Source: Reichenbachiella ulvae (GTDB lineage Bacteria > Bacteroidota > Bacteroidia > Cytophagales > Cyclobacteriaceae). From it: a stretch of 64,000 nucleotides of DNA. How positions within the stretch are numbered: position 1 is the stretch's first letter; the number at the start of each line of letters is the position of its first letter. The stretch spans positions 2,790,001 to 2,854,000 of the forward strand of contig NZ_JAOYOD010000001.1 in NCBI RefSeq assembly GCF_025833875.1. Reading direction: 5' to 3'. A program made the translations under genes and the position numbers. Positions 44,101-53,959 of the stretch are shown here, piece by piece. Below the pieces are notes generated by a model. It was not told where the DNA came from, searched no databases, and saw nothing but the letters and a program-made list of their open reading frames with translations.

Positions 44101-45002
44101 ACCCTGACATAGTCCACAAGCATATGGGCTTCCGAACCCGCATTGGGCAGAGCAGTCACATTTGCAGAAGTGTTCTCGCCTGCATTGACATCAAATGGAA
44201 GCCATCCTCCCACTGCCATATTCAGTAAGATGAAAAAATCATCACCTGAGAAGAATTCGTTCTCAAAGGTGGCAGAATTTTGAATCGTAAAAATCGTTTT
44301 GGCGGTTGATTCGATGGGCTCCCCTTGAGCATCCGTTTGAAGAATAATAGAGGTTAAAGAATCTGGTGTCCAATGAACGCGATAGACAAAAAAGTCATCG
44401 TCCAACTGTTTTCCTGCTTCAGCCAATGCATCATACTTGAAGGTATCTTCATTGCCATACTGGAGGTTGCCCGTTACGCCGGCATCTTCCGCTCTCCAGA
44501 ATACATTGGCCTTCGCTACATTGTTGACATCAGTGGACATGGCACTGAAGCCCGCCTCCATGATATCAATCTCTCCGGTGAAGGGCCATCGATTGGCATC
44601 TCCCAGCATCCAAAAGGCAGGCCATAGCCCATTATTCATATCCGGCAACTTGATGCTCGCTTCGATACGACCATACTTGACACTCAGTTTGTCCTTGGTC
44701 AGTAGTCTGGCAGAGGTAAATTCTTTACCATCCACATTTTCTCTTCGGGCAGTGATAGATAGATAACCGTTGGCTACAGAGGTGTTTTGGTTGGTGTAAG
44801 TTTGAAGCTCCTGATTGCCCCATCCACAGATACCCTCGGCACAGCCATCGCCAAGTGCAAAGTCCCAGACATTGGTATCCAGGCTATTGCCATTGAACTC
44901 GTCTGACCACAATAAGTTTTGGGAATAAAGGGGTGAGAAACTAATTAGTAAGCATAGGTAGGTGAGGAAAAGTTTTCCTTTTCGTTTCATTAAGTCTTTC
45001 AT
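41121..45002 (-). CDS. multimodular GH16 beta-glucanase (laminarinase-like), T9SS-secreted
   Basis: About 1293 residues from ATG 45002 (signal peptide LFLTYLCLLISFSPLYSQ; the frame is open further up). Residues ~29-305: GH16 with catalytic motif Glu144-Ile-Asp146-Ile-Met-Glu149 in WPFTGEIDIMEAGF. Then two related ~150-residue beta-sandwich modules (SLRFKARTSSQEPFRISAES; YLHIAMKSSATETLEMRINV), a PKD domain (YSWNFGDGATGSG), a CBM6-like module (GQIEAENYTAMQGVDTEG), a Big2-like domain (SISPENASIDEGATQPF), a second CBM6-like module (LIQAEDYSAMMGIQTEA), and a T9SS sorting domain (LQLYPNPAQDRLQL). Likely cleaves beta-1,3-glucan at the cell surface. No SusCD pair is adjacent, so it appears to act alone. 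Confidence 0.9.
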   Translation of the reverse strand: MKDLMKRKGKLFLTYLCLLISFSPLYSQNLLWSDEFNGNSLDTNVWDFALGDGCAEGICGWGNQELQTYTNQNTSVANGYLSITARRENVDGKEFTSARLLTKDKLSVKYGRIEASIKLPDMNNGLWPAFWMLGDANRWPFTGEIDIMEAGFSAMSTDVNNVAKANVFWRAEDAGVTGNLQYGNEDTFKYDALAEAGKQLDDDFFVYRVHWTPDSLTSIILQTDAQGEPIESTAKTIFTIQNSATFENEFFSGDDFFILLNMAVGGWLPFDVNAGENTSANVTALPNAGSEAHMLVDYVRVYDIQGVGTVTAGQVDATPVRAGGLGIYDEINNTAAQLNFGVDAEIFTWEADVAPAMSIETIASVYGDSAYSITFPAAQWAGLGFNSSDVLNLENYSNGSLRFKARTSSQEPFRISAESASGSAGIDFLAGEEKYGLVRDGQWHDVEIPLSLLVNDFKHVYMPLIIGNVEFNEPTTNLTIDLDEIHYSIEPSTKVTKVVPPIGDFGLFTETAVASTFELGTDGDLYVWEETLVEGPTETYNGQAALSYTHNNKGWFGFAFTADELLDLSAFETGYLHIAMKSSATETLEMRINVGLQEDLVLFEAGSDPYGFARDGQWHELEIPLSDFENVNFSNVLQLLSISGAGNISDLAIADVYYKYDGSNTAPTASFIASPTSGQAPLQVQFDASASSDPEGDALTYSWNFGDGATGSGVAVSHTYSTAGNYIATLTVSDGALSDNATAAIAVSEAPACQGAIAIPGQIEAENYTAMQGVDTEGTSDVGGGINVGWIDQGDWLEYFIEVPEAGDYQLDLRLAGAGSDSKTIDISTDGSAKGSLSFGATGGWQNWVTESISVNLSAGCQTLRLTAATSGFNINWLELQGGVFNPVVTTISISPENASIDEGATQPFTAQAYDQNGDPMSASFEWTASAGSIDAAGLYQGTVVGTHQVTVSAGGISTGTSITVNSVQTGVVIPSLIQAEDYSAMMGIQTEATSDAGGGVNVGWIESGDWLDYEVNAQSAGTYQIDVRVAAAGSDAKSFEIYSNGNLLETVSFTATGGWQNWTTVTTSVSLNAGNQTIRLQAVTSGFNINWIEFVEDNSSNTCGGGPESGDYTYAVSEGPALTFEPGYAGVGDNLVLLYYGTNPTGPFPGYLVDVNVPFDLSGVSDGQTVYFYYTYSVPEGGERNTAATPHSFVVGASCAGARSIADASILEEALQLQLYPNPAQDRLQLEKKGSASAVISVMDIAGKSYARLEWAEGLRTYELNIENMKRGLYLLKVESAGEVITRRFLKE

Positions 45003-45348
45003 GTTAAGTGATTTTAAAAGTTTCAAGTCGGGTCTCATGCATGACCCAACTTTAAAACTCTGACTGCTAACAGCTTCCACAAAAAAATTCACCACAACAA
45101 AAACTCATCAAATAGTACGAAACGGTTTTACTTTTCCCGTCTTACAAAGCAAAAACCAGCCTAAATAAGCAAATAAGCGCAATGGATTACACCAATAATA
45201 CGCCATCTCGAAAATCTCGATTGGCATGAAAATTACTGCTACTTGTACTCCTCTTCCCCTTCATTTGGGAAGACATAATGCCAAAAAAGGCAATTTTCGG
45301 ACAGCGGTTTGACTAGAGTTCGTTTATTTTGAAACAAATGAAGCGCCT
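45003..45348. other. 346-base divergent intergenic region
   Basis: Lies between the GH16 gene and the aldehyde dehydrogenase and should carry both promoters. A TTTG at 45308-45311 and a near -7 box (TATTTTG) before 45349 are the only candidates. No hairpin or gene is called. Confidence 0.4.
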
Positions 45349-46707
45349 ATGAAATCCATTAACCCCAGCAATCTAGAAGTCATTCAAGAATTTGATGAAA
45401 TGAGCGAAAGCCAAGTTGATCAGATCATCGATCAGGTGCATCACACTTGGCAATCATGGAAACTTACTTCCTTCGATCATCGGGCAAAACTTTTGATTCA
45501 GCTAGCAGCTGCCCTTAGGAAAAATAAAGACAGATATGCCAAGACCATAACTGCAGAAATGGGTAAAGTACTATCTGAAAGCGAAGCAGAAATAGAAAAG
45601 TGTGCTGTAACCTGTGAGTACTATGCCGAAAACGGAGAGAAATTCTTGGCGACTGAACACATCTCCACTGAAGCCAGCGTCAGTCGTGTGGCCTACGAGC
45701 CTTTGGGTATCGTACTTGGCATTATGCCATGGAACTTCCCCTTCTGGCAGGCCTTTAGATACATCATCCCCAGCATGATGGCGGGCAACACTTGCCTACT
45801 GAAGCATGCCTCCAACGTATCTCAATGTGCCTTAGACATAGAGGAAGTAATGCTAGAGGCAGGCTTTCCTGTGGATAGTTTCAGGACCTTGCTGATACCA
45901 GGAAAAAAGATGGACCGAGTTATAGAAAACCCTAAAGTGGCCGCCGTAACCCTGACAGGAAGTACAGAAGCGGGTCGCGCGGTGGCAAGTAAAGCTGGTG
46001 AACAACTGAAGAAGACAGTACTGGAGCTAGGAGGAAGCGATCCCTATGTAATTCTGGAAGACGCAGATCTGGATCTGGCAGTCTCTACTTGTCTGAAGAG
46101 TCGATTGATCAACAATGGTCAAAGTTGTATTGCGGCGAAGCGTTTCATTGTAGTGGAGTCGATATATGAAGATTTCAAAAGAACCTTCATGGAAGCGATG
46201 AAGCAAAAAACCTATGGCGACCCATTGTCTGAAGTGGATCTGGGCCCTATGGCCAGCACGGCACTTCGAGACGAACTACACGAGCAAGTACTTAGCAGTA
46301 TCAACGAAGGAGCGTACTGTCTACTCGGAGGAAAAATTCCTAAAGAAAAAGGGGCCTTCTACCCTCCTACTATTCTAGTCAACCTACACCCCGGCATGCC
46401 TGCCTTTGATGAGGAGCTATTTGGACCGGTTGCATCTATCATTTCTGCCAAAGACGAGGAAGAAGCCATCGACCTGGCCAATCAAAGCTGTTTCGGACTG
46501 GGAGCTGCCATTTTCACCAGAGATGTTAAAAGAGGAGAAGCCATCGCCCAGACGAAACTGCAAGCAGGCTCATGCTTTGTGAATGAGTTGGTTCATTCCG
46601 ATCCACGTTTGCCATTTGGCGGCATCAAAGACAGTGGCTATGGCCGAGAACTCGGTTCCTTTGGCATCAAAGAATTCGTGAATACCAAGACGGTATTTGT
46701 GAAGTAA
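45349..46707 (+). CDS. NAD(P)-dependent succinate-semialdehyde dehydrogenase-like enzyme
   Basis: 452 residues, the shorter GabD/Sad-type aldehyde dehydrogenase. Motifs: GIVLGIMPWNFPFWQAFRYI, VTLTGSTEAGRAVA (NAD loop), LELGGSDPYVIL (catalytic Glu), NNGQSCIAAKRFIV (nucleophile Cys), PFGGIKDSGYGRELG. It oxidises a small semialdehyde to the acid in the cytosol. Succinate semialdehyde is the family default, but no GABA transaminase gene is close. Monocistronic in appearance. Confidence 0.87.
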   Translation: MKSINPSNLEVIQEFDEMSESQVDQIIDQVHHTWQSWKLTSFDHRAKLLIQLAAALRKNKDRYAKTITAEMGKVLSESEAEIEKCAVTCEYYAENGEKFLATEHISTEASVSRVAYEPLGIVLGIMPWNFPFWQAFRYIIPSMMAGNTCLLKHASNVSQCALDIEEVMLEAGFPVDSFRTLLIPGKKMDRVIENPKVAAVTLTGSTEAGRAVASKAGEQLKKTVLELGGSDPYVILEDADLDLAVSTCLKSRLINNGQSCIAAKRFIVVESIYEDFKRTFMEAMKQKTYGDPLSEVDLGPMASTALRDELHEQVLSSINEGAYCLLGGKIPKEKGAFYPPTILVNLHPGMPAFDEELFGPVASIISAKDEEEAIDLANQSCFGLGAAIFTRDVKRGEAIAQTKLQAGSCFVNELVHSDPRLPFGGIKDSGYGRELGSFGIKEFVNTKTVFVK

Positions 46708-46789
46708 GTAAACTTATTGAAAAATTATCGATATGCCCATTATAGAGCATACCGATGACTATTTGTTTAACTAATTGTTATTCTTCATG

Positions 46790-48766
46790 CTATTGGCTCG
46801 AATCCCATGGCAGCCAAACTTTCATTTTGCCCACTCCTCTGTTACTCCATGCATAGTAGGGTATTGCTACGAAATTGCCTGAATTGGCCTCAATCATCAA
46901 CTCATTGATGCCTTTAAGCTTCTCTTCATTATAGCTTGCTTTAACAATACTTTTTTGGCTCAAATTTATTGAATCGAAATTTTCAGGATTGTCTATTTCT
47001 TCCACAGCATACACAATAGGACCATACTCCAATGCACCTTTCCCTATGTTTTCAGCAACTAACGAATCCGACTTGACTATATGAGCTTTCATCGGATAAT
47101 CAAAGTTGATAACAGAGCCACCTTTCCAGGTATTTGAAAATTTATAGTATCCATTTACTTCCACCCCTTTATCCAGTCCTTCACCTACGCTGAAAAAGTA
47201 TTCAGGAGCAGGATTTTCATAGTAATACAAGCTTCCAGGGAGCACCTCCCCCATGGACCAGCCAGGAATCCTTAGGTAAAGATTAAAGTCTACTGGTTGG
47301 CTAGAATTGACGATCACACGCCCCTTCCCGGACCATGGAAATCCAGATTCTAGCTTAATATGAACTTTTTGACCATCAACATCGATTTCGGCTTCATTGT
47401 CGATATACAAATTGACGTAAACATTATTATCCTCTCTGGCATAAATCAATCCTGGTATGGCGGGAATAAAACGTATCACATTGGTAGGGCAGCAGGAACA
47501 ATCAAACCACCCTTTTCGAGTGCATGCCCCCTGGTTGAATTTGTACTCTCCGTCTGACTCCAGCGCATTAGGGTAAAAGAATTTTTGACCATCCAATGAC
47601 AAACCTGAAATCAACCCATTGTATAGAGTTCTTTCAATCACATCATAGTACTTTTTGTCTCCATCCAGCATGAATAGACGATGGTTCCAGTAAACATCAC
47701 CTATCGAAGCACATGTCTCATTATAGGCTGTTAGATTGGGTAATTCATAGTTTTCTCCAAAGGATTCCCCTTGATGCTTAGCTCCAATTCCGCCAGTTAG
47801 ATACATCTTTTTTTCGGTCATATTGTGCCATAGTGCATGCACAGCCTGAATGTATGATGAATCCTGATACAAAGCCGCAATGTCTGTCATAGCTGCATAC
47901 ATATAAACCGCTCTCACCGCATGCCCTACTACTTCATCCTGATCAACCACAGGGAGGTGGTCTTGCGCATAGGAACCAAAATGCTTTCTCTCCGCCTTCA
48001 GATCCCCTCTGGCATCCAAAAAGTACTTGGCTAACTCTAAGTATTCTTTCTTCTTAGTAACCCTATAAAGCTGGATCAGCCCTGTCTCAATAATCTGATG
48101 CCCAGGGACCGTCTCTAATTTACCAGCGCCAAAAGTTTTACAAATCAGATCTGCATTCTTAATTGCGATATCTAGAAAATTTCTTTTGCCAGTAGCCTTA
48201 TAGTGAACTACTGCTGCTTCATATAGATGCCCGGCATTATACAACTCATGGCTCATGGACAACCCTTCCCATCGTACGCCTTTGTCCACTTCTACCCAGG
48301 TGGCTGGAGGACTAGCAGGGTCTATGGTTCTCCAGGTAGTCAGGTATCCATCCTTTTCCTGACCAATAGCTACAATATCAATCAATGAATCAAGTAAGGC
48401 CTCTAATTGAGCATCTGGGGAGCTAATGAGAGAATTGGATGCTCCTTCAATGATTTTATAAACATCTGTATCGTCAAAAGGCATACTCCCTTTGACTTCT
48501 CCTTCCATTTTTCCACCAGCAATCAAAAAATTATCTAACCTTCCTTCTTCCTGGCATTTTTCTATGGCATAGGAAATAGTCTTCTGCTGAACTCGCTGGA
48601 TAATCGGTAACCAAAAATCATCTTCAACATGTACATCCCTAATATTTAATGGCTTGAGGGGATACTCAAAGACCTCTTGCTTAATAGCCAAATCATTTGG
48701 TTTTTCTGAACATCCATAAATAAATGGACATAGCAGTATTATTATGAAACATACGATACACTTCAT
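46790..48766 (-). CDS. GH127-family beta-L-arabinofuranosidase-like lipoprotein
   Basis: About 658 residues. ATG 48766 gives a lipoprotein signal (IVCFIIILLCPFIYGCSE, lipobox YGC). The body is GH127 (formerly DUF1680): VHVEDDFWLPIIQRVQ, MEGEVKGSMPFDDTDVYKII, GGIGAKHQGESFGENYELP, YNETCASIGDVYWNHRLFML (metal Glu/Cys) and GWFDCSCCPTNVIRFI, where the Cys pair includes the proposed nucleophile and zinc ligands. Exo-release of L-arabinose from beta-linked arabinofuranosides is the family activity; related families act on other pentoses. It lies downstream of susD past a terminator. Confidence 0.9.
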   Translation of the reverse strand: MKCIVCFIIILLCPFIYGCSEKPNDLAIKQEVFEYPLKPLNIRDVHVEDDFWLPIIQRVQQKTISYAIEKCQEEGRLDNFLIAGGKMEGEVKGSMPFDDTDVYKIIEGASNSLISSPDAQLEALLDSLIDIVAIGQEKDGYLTTWRTIDPASPPATWVEVDKGVRWEGLSMSHELYNAGHLYEAAVVHYKATGKRNFLDIAIKNADLICKTFGAGKLETVPGHQIIETGLIQLYRVTKKKEYLELAKYFLDARGDLKAERKHFGSYAQDHLPVVDQDEVVGHAVRAVYMYAAMTDIAALYQDSSYIQAVHALWHNMTEKKMYLTGGIGAKHQGESFGENYELPNLTAYNETCASIGDVYWNHRLFMLDGDKKYYDVIERTLYNGLISGLSLDGQKFFYPNALESDGEYKFNQGACTRKGWFDCSCCPTNVIRFIPAIPGLIYAREDNNVYVNLYIDNEAEIDVDGQKVHIKLESGFPWSGKGRVIVNSSQPVDFNLYLRIPGWSMGEVLPGSLYYYENPAPEYFFSVGEGLDKGVEVNGYYKFSNTWKGGSVINFDYPMKAHIVKSDSLVAENIGKGALEYGPIVYAVEEIDNPENFDSINLSQKSIVKASYNEEKLKGINELMIEANSGNFVAIPYYAWSNRGVGKMKVWLPWDSSQ

Positions 48767-48833
48767 TTTTCTAAATAAATAATAAATCAATTAAACTTTG
48801 ATTGATCTCTGAACAGGTACCAGAGCAATAAAA

Positions 48834-48866
48834 AAGATGCTATTCCAAAAAATGAAATAGCATCTT
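48834..48866 (-). terminator. hairpin between susD and the GH127 gene
   Basis: 11-bp stem AAGATGCTATT / AATAGCATCTT. On the reverse strand it is followed by TTTTTTATTG. It lies 13 bases after the susD stop, so it probably ends or attenuates the susCD transcript and lowers GH127 expression. Confidence 0.85.
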
Positions 48867-48878
48867 ATGGATTAGCTT

Positions 48879-50510
48879 TTAATATCCCGGATTCTGCGTC
48901 AAATTTGGGTTATCATTTAATACGGTCTGAGGAATAGGATACAACGTTCTGTCTGATCCATTTGGAGAATGTGACAACCACGATTTAGTATCAAACGCAC
49001 CAAAGCGTATCATATCTTGTCTTCTTCTTCCTTCTTGATTGAACTCCCAACCAAGCTCATCCAGGAATCTACCAAACTGAATATCGTCACCACCTTCTAT
49101 GCTTGTTTCCAGGTGATTTCTCAAGCCATAATCATATACACTTCCTTCTTGCAAATCAGCTCCGGACACAGTCGCCTTTGCAGGATTCGAAGCGAAAGAT
49201 CGGTTTCGCACCTCTGTCACCAAAAGTGCCGCTTCATCAGCACTACCAGTTCTCAAAAGACATTCAGCCTTCATCATAAGGATATCTGCATATCTGAATA
49301 CAACATAGTCATTATTAAGGATATTGGTTGATTCAGGAGCTATCTCATACTTACCAAAACGATAGCCATGAATCGCTTCAGAATAATCCACACCTGGCAC
49401 TTCATTGATAAGATTCAATGGCTGACCAGCATACGCACCTAAAGCAGCCATTATTTCTTCACCAGCCGGAGTATATTGTTGACCATAAATGAAATTTTGA
49501 GTCAGACGACTATCCTCAGGGTCGAAAGTATCGATAAACTGTGGAATGGCACACATTCCTCCCCATGGAGAGAATTGCAATCCATATTTAGCCTGCATAG
49601 ATGGTTGAAGCGTTTGCATATGAATATCAAACTGATTCCATGAAGTGGTATAATCTTCATCTATAGCCAAAGCAAAAATGATCTCGATTGAATTCTCATT
49701 GTCAGTCACAAAAACATTCTTTTGATTAGGCTCCAGGGCATAGGCTCCTGAATTGATTACCTGATCACATGCAGTCATACACTCTGCCCATCGAGAAGTT
49801 CCTGTGTATACCTCAGCATTCAAGTATACTTTTGCCAGCAACATATACGCAGCCCATTTGTTGAATCGACCATAAGTAGTACCATTATTTTCTTCCAATA
49901 AATTGTCGACATTACTCGTGATTTCATCTACTATGAAATCATACACTTCCTGACGAGTATTCTGCACTGGAAGGTAACCATCCTCTACATCAAAGTCCGT
50001 TATGATAGGCACATTGCCATACAAGTCGAGCAACAAATAGTAATAAGAAGCTCTCAAAACCTTAATTTCAGCTAGCGTTGATTCATAAAGTTCCTCCTCT
50101 AGAGGAATGAAACCCGTCTCTATCTGATAAATGATTTCATTACATTTAGTAATACCACTGTAAGTTCTGAACCACCCCTGATAAACTTGATCATCATTCG
50201 GGTTCCAACTATGCTCATGCAACCTTCGGTAAGAACCATCATCAACCCAACCATTGGGTCTAGCTGGCATCACGATTTGATCGGCCGTTACTTCCTGACT
50301 TCTCCATATCCCATTCCATAGCAACATAGTTTCTCTCCAGGCGACATAACCTGACCCTACAATAGCTGCAGCATCATCAGGTGTAGGCTCAAAATCCTCC
50401 GCCACAATAGTTGAGTAATTTGTATCCTCCAGTTCAAGACAAGAAGATAAAATCACCACTATACCTAACAATATTTTGTTCAATCTATATTTATGAATTA
50501 TCGTTTTCAT
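48879..50510 (-). CDS. SusD/RagB-family outer-membrane glycan-binding lipoprotein
   Basis: 543 residues. Lipoprotein signal ILLGIVVILSSCLELED (Cys ~24). Helical, TPR-rich SusD fold: SGITKCNEIIYQIETGF, LAEIKVLRASYYYLLLDLYG (family hallmark), FNKWAAYMLLAKVYLNAEVY, VFRYADILMMKAECLLRTG and the C-terminal LGWEFNQEGRRRQDMIRFGA. It captures oligosaccharide and delivers it to the SusC channel. It starts 18 bases after the susC stop. Arabinose-containing glycan is inferred from the GH127 and GH51 genes on either side. Confidence 0.95.
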   Translation of the reverse strand: MKTIIHKYRLNKILLGIVVILSSCLELEDTNYSTIVAEDFEPTPDDAAAIVGSGYVAWRETMLLWNGIWRSQEVTADQIVMPARPNGWVDDGSYRRLHEHSWNPNDDQVYQGWFRTYSGITKCNEIIYQIETGFIPLEEELYESTLAEIKVLRASYYYLLLDLYGNVPIITDFDVEDGYLPVQNTRQEVYDFIVDEITSNVDNLLEENNGTTYGRFNKWAAYMLLAKVYLNAEVYTGTSRWAECMTACDQVINSGAYALEPNQKNVFVTDNENSIEIIFALAIDEDYTTSWNQFDIHMQTLQPSMQAKYGLQFSPWGGMCAIPQFIDTFDPEDSRLTQNFIYGQQYTPAGEEIMAALGAYAGQPLNLINEVPGVDYSEAIHGYRFGKYEIAPESTNILNNDYVVFRYADILMMKAECLLRTGSADEAALLVTEVRNRSFASNPAKATVSGADLQEGSVYDYGLRNHLETSIEGGDDIQFGRFLDELGWEFNQEGRRRQDMIRFGAFDTKSWLSHSPNGSDRTLYPIPQTVLNDNPNLTQNPGY

Positions 50511-50528
50511 ATCTGTGAATATTTTCGA

Positions 50529-53500
50529 TTAAAAGGATACATTAAAACCAACAGTAAAGCTTCTGGCCGTTGGGTATTTGTCCCTGCCATCATTACCAGG
50601 TGCTAGACCGCCACGATTCACCTCCGGATCTATTCCCTTATATCCTGTAAAAATGAATGTATTCAGAGTAGAGACATATACTCTCGCTGATTGTATTGCA
50701 CCAACCTTTTCTAAAGGCAGATTATAACCTAATGTGATGTTATCAATCTTCCAGAAGTCTGCATCTTCAACATAATAACTGTTATACTCAAGTGGAGATG
50801 CCAAACGCTCTTTTCCAAATACTAAATCTTGTGAAGAACTCAAACGGTTGTAATTAGTGATAGAAGGATTTTCCAAATACATTCTTTCAAAATTGAGCAA
50901 TTGATAATCGAAAGCTCCTCTCATAGTAATGTTCAGGTCAAAATTCTTGTATCTGACAGAGTTGTTCCAACCTGCATAGTAGTTTGGCAAACCATTACCA
51001 AGGACTTGTTTATCATCAAACGAATGCCCAAACTCATCATAAGTAGCTCGCTCACCATCTACAGTTTCGTAAATCCACTGACCATTCTCATCGATATCTA
51101 CTACCTTGAATCCATGGAAATTTCCTATTTCCTCTCCCACTTCGACAATATGTGTATGTGTTTGAATAGGTTCTCCAGTTTCTCCAGTAGTAAACCAATC
51201 GTTTTGAGTCTAATATAGATCATTAGATAAGCTTACGAGTTTGTTCGAGTTGGTAGAAAACAAAAAGGTTGTAGTCCAACTAAAATCAGAAGTAGATATT
51301 GGTGTAATGTTTAAAAGTACTTCTATCCCTTTGTTCTCCATCACACCAACATTAGCACGTGTAGTTGGTGCCAGGTTGGGTGGTGTGGGTACCGCATAAT
51401 CAAAAAGCAAATCCTTGATTTCTCTTTTATACAAATCCACCGAACCGGTAATGAAATTATCAAACAAACCAAAATCTACCCCAATGTTAGTTTCATGCTT
51501 TTCTTCCCATTTCAAATCTGGGTTCGGGTTTTGTGCCGTATAGATAGTATTAATCCATTGACCATTGTAATACATCGGACTGCCATATGTCAACAAAGTC
51601 ACCGCTCGGAATCCTTCATTGTTAGGGTTACCTGTCACACCATAACCCGCTCTTATTTTCAGCTGATCTACAAAATCAGCTCCAGACATAAACGGTTCAT
51701 TCTCTAGTCTCCACCCCGCAGATATGGCTGGGAAAAGACCCCATGGGTTTTCTGTACCGTATAGTTGACTGGCTGCTTCATATCTCAATGAACCTGACAA
51801 TAAATATCTATCCTTGAAACTATAAGAACCTCTTCCAAAGAAACTTATCAAGTTAGTAGACCAAGTGCTTCCACCTATATTGGCTTCACCTTCCTGGATA
51901 CCCTTACCCAAACCTGGGTTGTGATATGAAAAGGCATCCGTCTGAAAATCATTATTCTGCATCCAGAAATCTCTACCATATGTATCCTGGTATCCATAAC
52001 CTCCTAAAACGGTTACACTATGATTAGGTGTGTTATGAGAATACTGAGCCGTTAATTCAATTAATCTTTCCTGCACATCCCTAGTGCCATTAGACACAAA
52101 ACCATTTCGTCCGTCTCTCAGAGTAGAGATATGGTTTCTGGATTCTGCATACCCTCTTGTATTGTTGAACTGATTGTAAGACATCAGACTTTTGAATTGT
52201 AGTCCTTTGATAGGTTCATATACAATCGTACTGGTCAGCCTCGTGTTTTGAGATCTAATTTGACCATCAGACTCTCTCAATCGAGACACTGAGTTTTCAT
52301 AGTTGAAATTACCCGTATCCTCATTCCAAGAACCATCTTCATTGGTTACTGGTGCTGTGGGGTTTCTGATCAGAGCCTGTCTGTAGGTGTAACCATTAAA
52401 ACTCATTCCATCACCAGTATTGTTAAATCTGACTGTACGGCTAAGAACACCTAAATTGAATCTCAATTTTTCATCAAACATGTTGTGGTTTACATCGATA
52501 CGGCCCGTATAAGTTCTGTTGTCAGACTTAATAAAAATACCTTCTAAATCTCTAATGTTACCACTTACCAGATAATTCGTTTTTGAATTTCCTCCTCTAA
52601 AGGTAATATTATGAATCTGAGAAAAAGGAGTACGAGTGATCTCATCCATCCAGTCTGTTGAACTACCTAAATCTTGTCCAGCTGGTCTTAAACCATCTGC
52701 TATTTCTTGTCGGTAGTCCTCTGCATCTAACTGTCGTGTGATTTGCTGAGTACTGAAATTGGCAGAATAATCAACCGAGCTAGCATAGTTATCTGAAGCT
52801 TGTTTGGTTGTGATTAGAATCACCCCATTGGTACCTCTGGTACCATAAATAGCAGCAGCAGAACCATCCTTAAGAACACTGATAGATTCTATATCTTCTG
52901 GAGCTACCAGCTTCAAATCACCTGGCACCCCATTGACCAAGACCAACGGTGAATTGTTACTACCCAAAAGTGTAGAGTTACCTCTTAACAAAATTTGAGT
53001 TCCACCAGTAGGATCACCTGAAGGGTTGGCCACAGTCAAACCCGCGACTTTACCTTGCAGCAATTGACCAGCATCTACCACATTACCCTGAACAAACTCC
53101 TTTTGGTCCACCTGTGCCAGTGAGCTAGTTACTTCTTCTTTCTTTTGAGTACCATATCCTACTACAACCACCTCTTCGAGAGAAGTCATATCAGCATTTA
53201 AGATCACATCGATTGTGCTTCGGTTGCCCACTCTAATTTCTTGAGATGTATAACCTACAAATGAAAAAGAAAGAACGGATTCCTCTCCTGATACTTCCAG
53301 ACTATACTTGCCATCTATATCAGTAACGGTACCATTGCTTGTGCCTTTCTCCAAAACGGTAGTACCCGGAAGTGACTCACCAAATTCATCAGTTACTTTT
53401 CCTGAAACGACCGCCATTATTACCTCAACGATTCTTTTGACACCTACCTTATTTCGTTTGATAAAGATATTGTCATTGACCCTTTTAAAAGAAAGGTCTG

Positions 53501-53819
53501 TTTGTTGAGAAATACTCTCCAATACTTCAGCCATCGCTACCCCGCTTGTGTTGAGTACTATGTCATATGAAGCAGGATTAATTTCCTGATCAATAAACGA
53601 GAAGTTAAACCCCGTCTCTTGCGAAAGCAGCTCTAAGGCTTCATCTAAAGGACGGGCCTCTGGACTCGATTCAAAATCAAGTTGAATATCGTATACGCTT
53701 TGACTCTGTCCCTTGCCTTCCATGCTAAAAGCCAAGGTGAAAACAGATAGCTGAAATACAATGCCACAAATAAATATCCTAGACATTATAATTAGATTTT
53801 TTAGTAATTTTGTCTTCAT
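50529..53819 (-). pseudogene. SusC/RagA TonB-dependent receptor interrupted by an in-frame TAG
   Basis: The full product would be ~1096 residues, but TAG at 51212-51210 splits it after residue 869 (LVSLSNDLY). The same frame continues TQNDWFTTGETGEPIQ to the end at 50529 with a normal barrel terminus (ARSFTVGFNVSF). Order of parts: signal peptide; STN domain (~45-125; LLSQETGFNFSFIDQEI); carboxypeptidase-like beta-sandwich (VSGKVTDEFGESLPGTTVLE); TonB box/plug (EEVVVVGYGTQKKEEVTSS; VLKDGSAAAIYGTRGTNGVI); barrel. The STN domain would signal to FecR. Without the last ~226 residues the barrel cannot close. A single substitution or sequence error explains it; TAG is used as a normal stop by tlpA and the efflux adaptor. 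Confidence 0.88.
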
Positions 53820-53959
53820 GAATTCATGTTTTTGGTAATTAAAAATTATCGAAAATTTGTGCCCACAGTTCCTGTAACATTTTAGCGGATGAGCCAGGGT
53901 TGTGGGTTTTTTTATAGTAATCTTTCTGCAATTATTGTTTTATATCATAGGCGTTTCGT

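Noticed and set aside
51210..51212. TAG recoding (pyrrolysine or suppressor)
   Set aside because: TAG ends other intact genes here (tlpA, efflux adaptor) and no recoding machinery is seen.
53880..53915. Hairpin with a T-run between fecR and susC
   Set aside because: The T-run is on the plus strand, where no gene ends; on the coding strand the stem is short and the T-run is missing.
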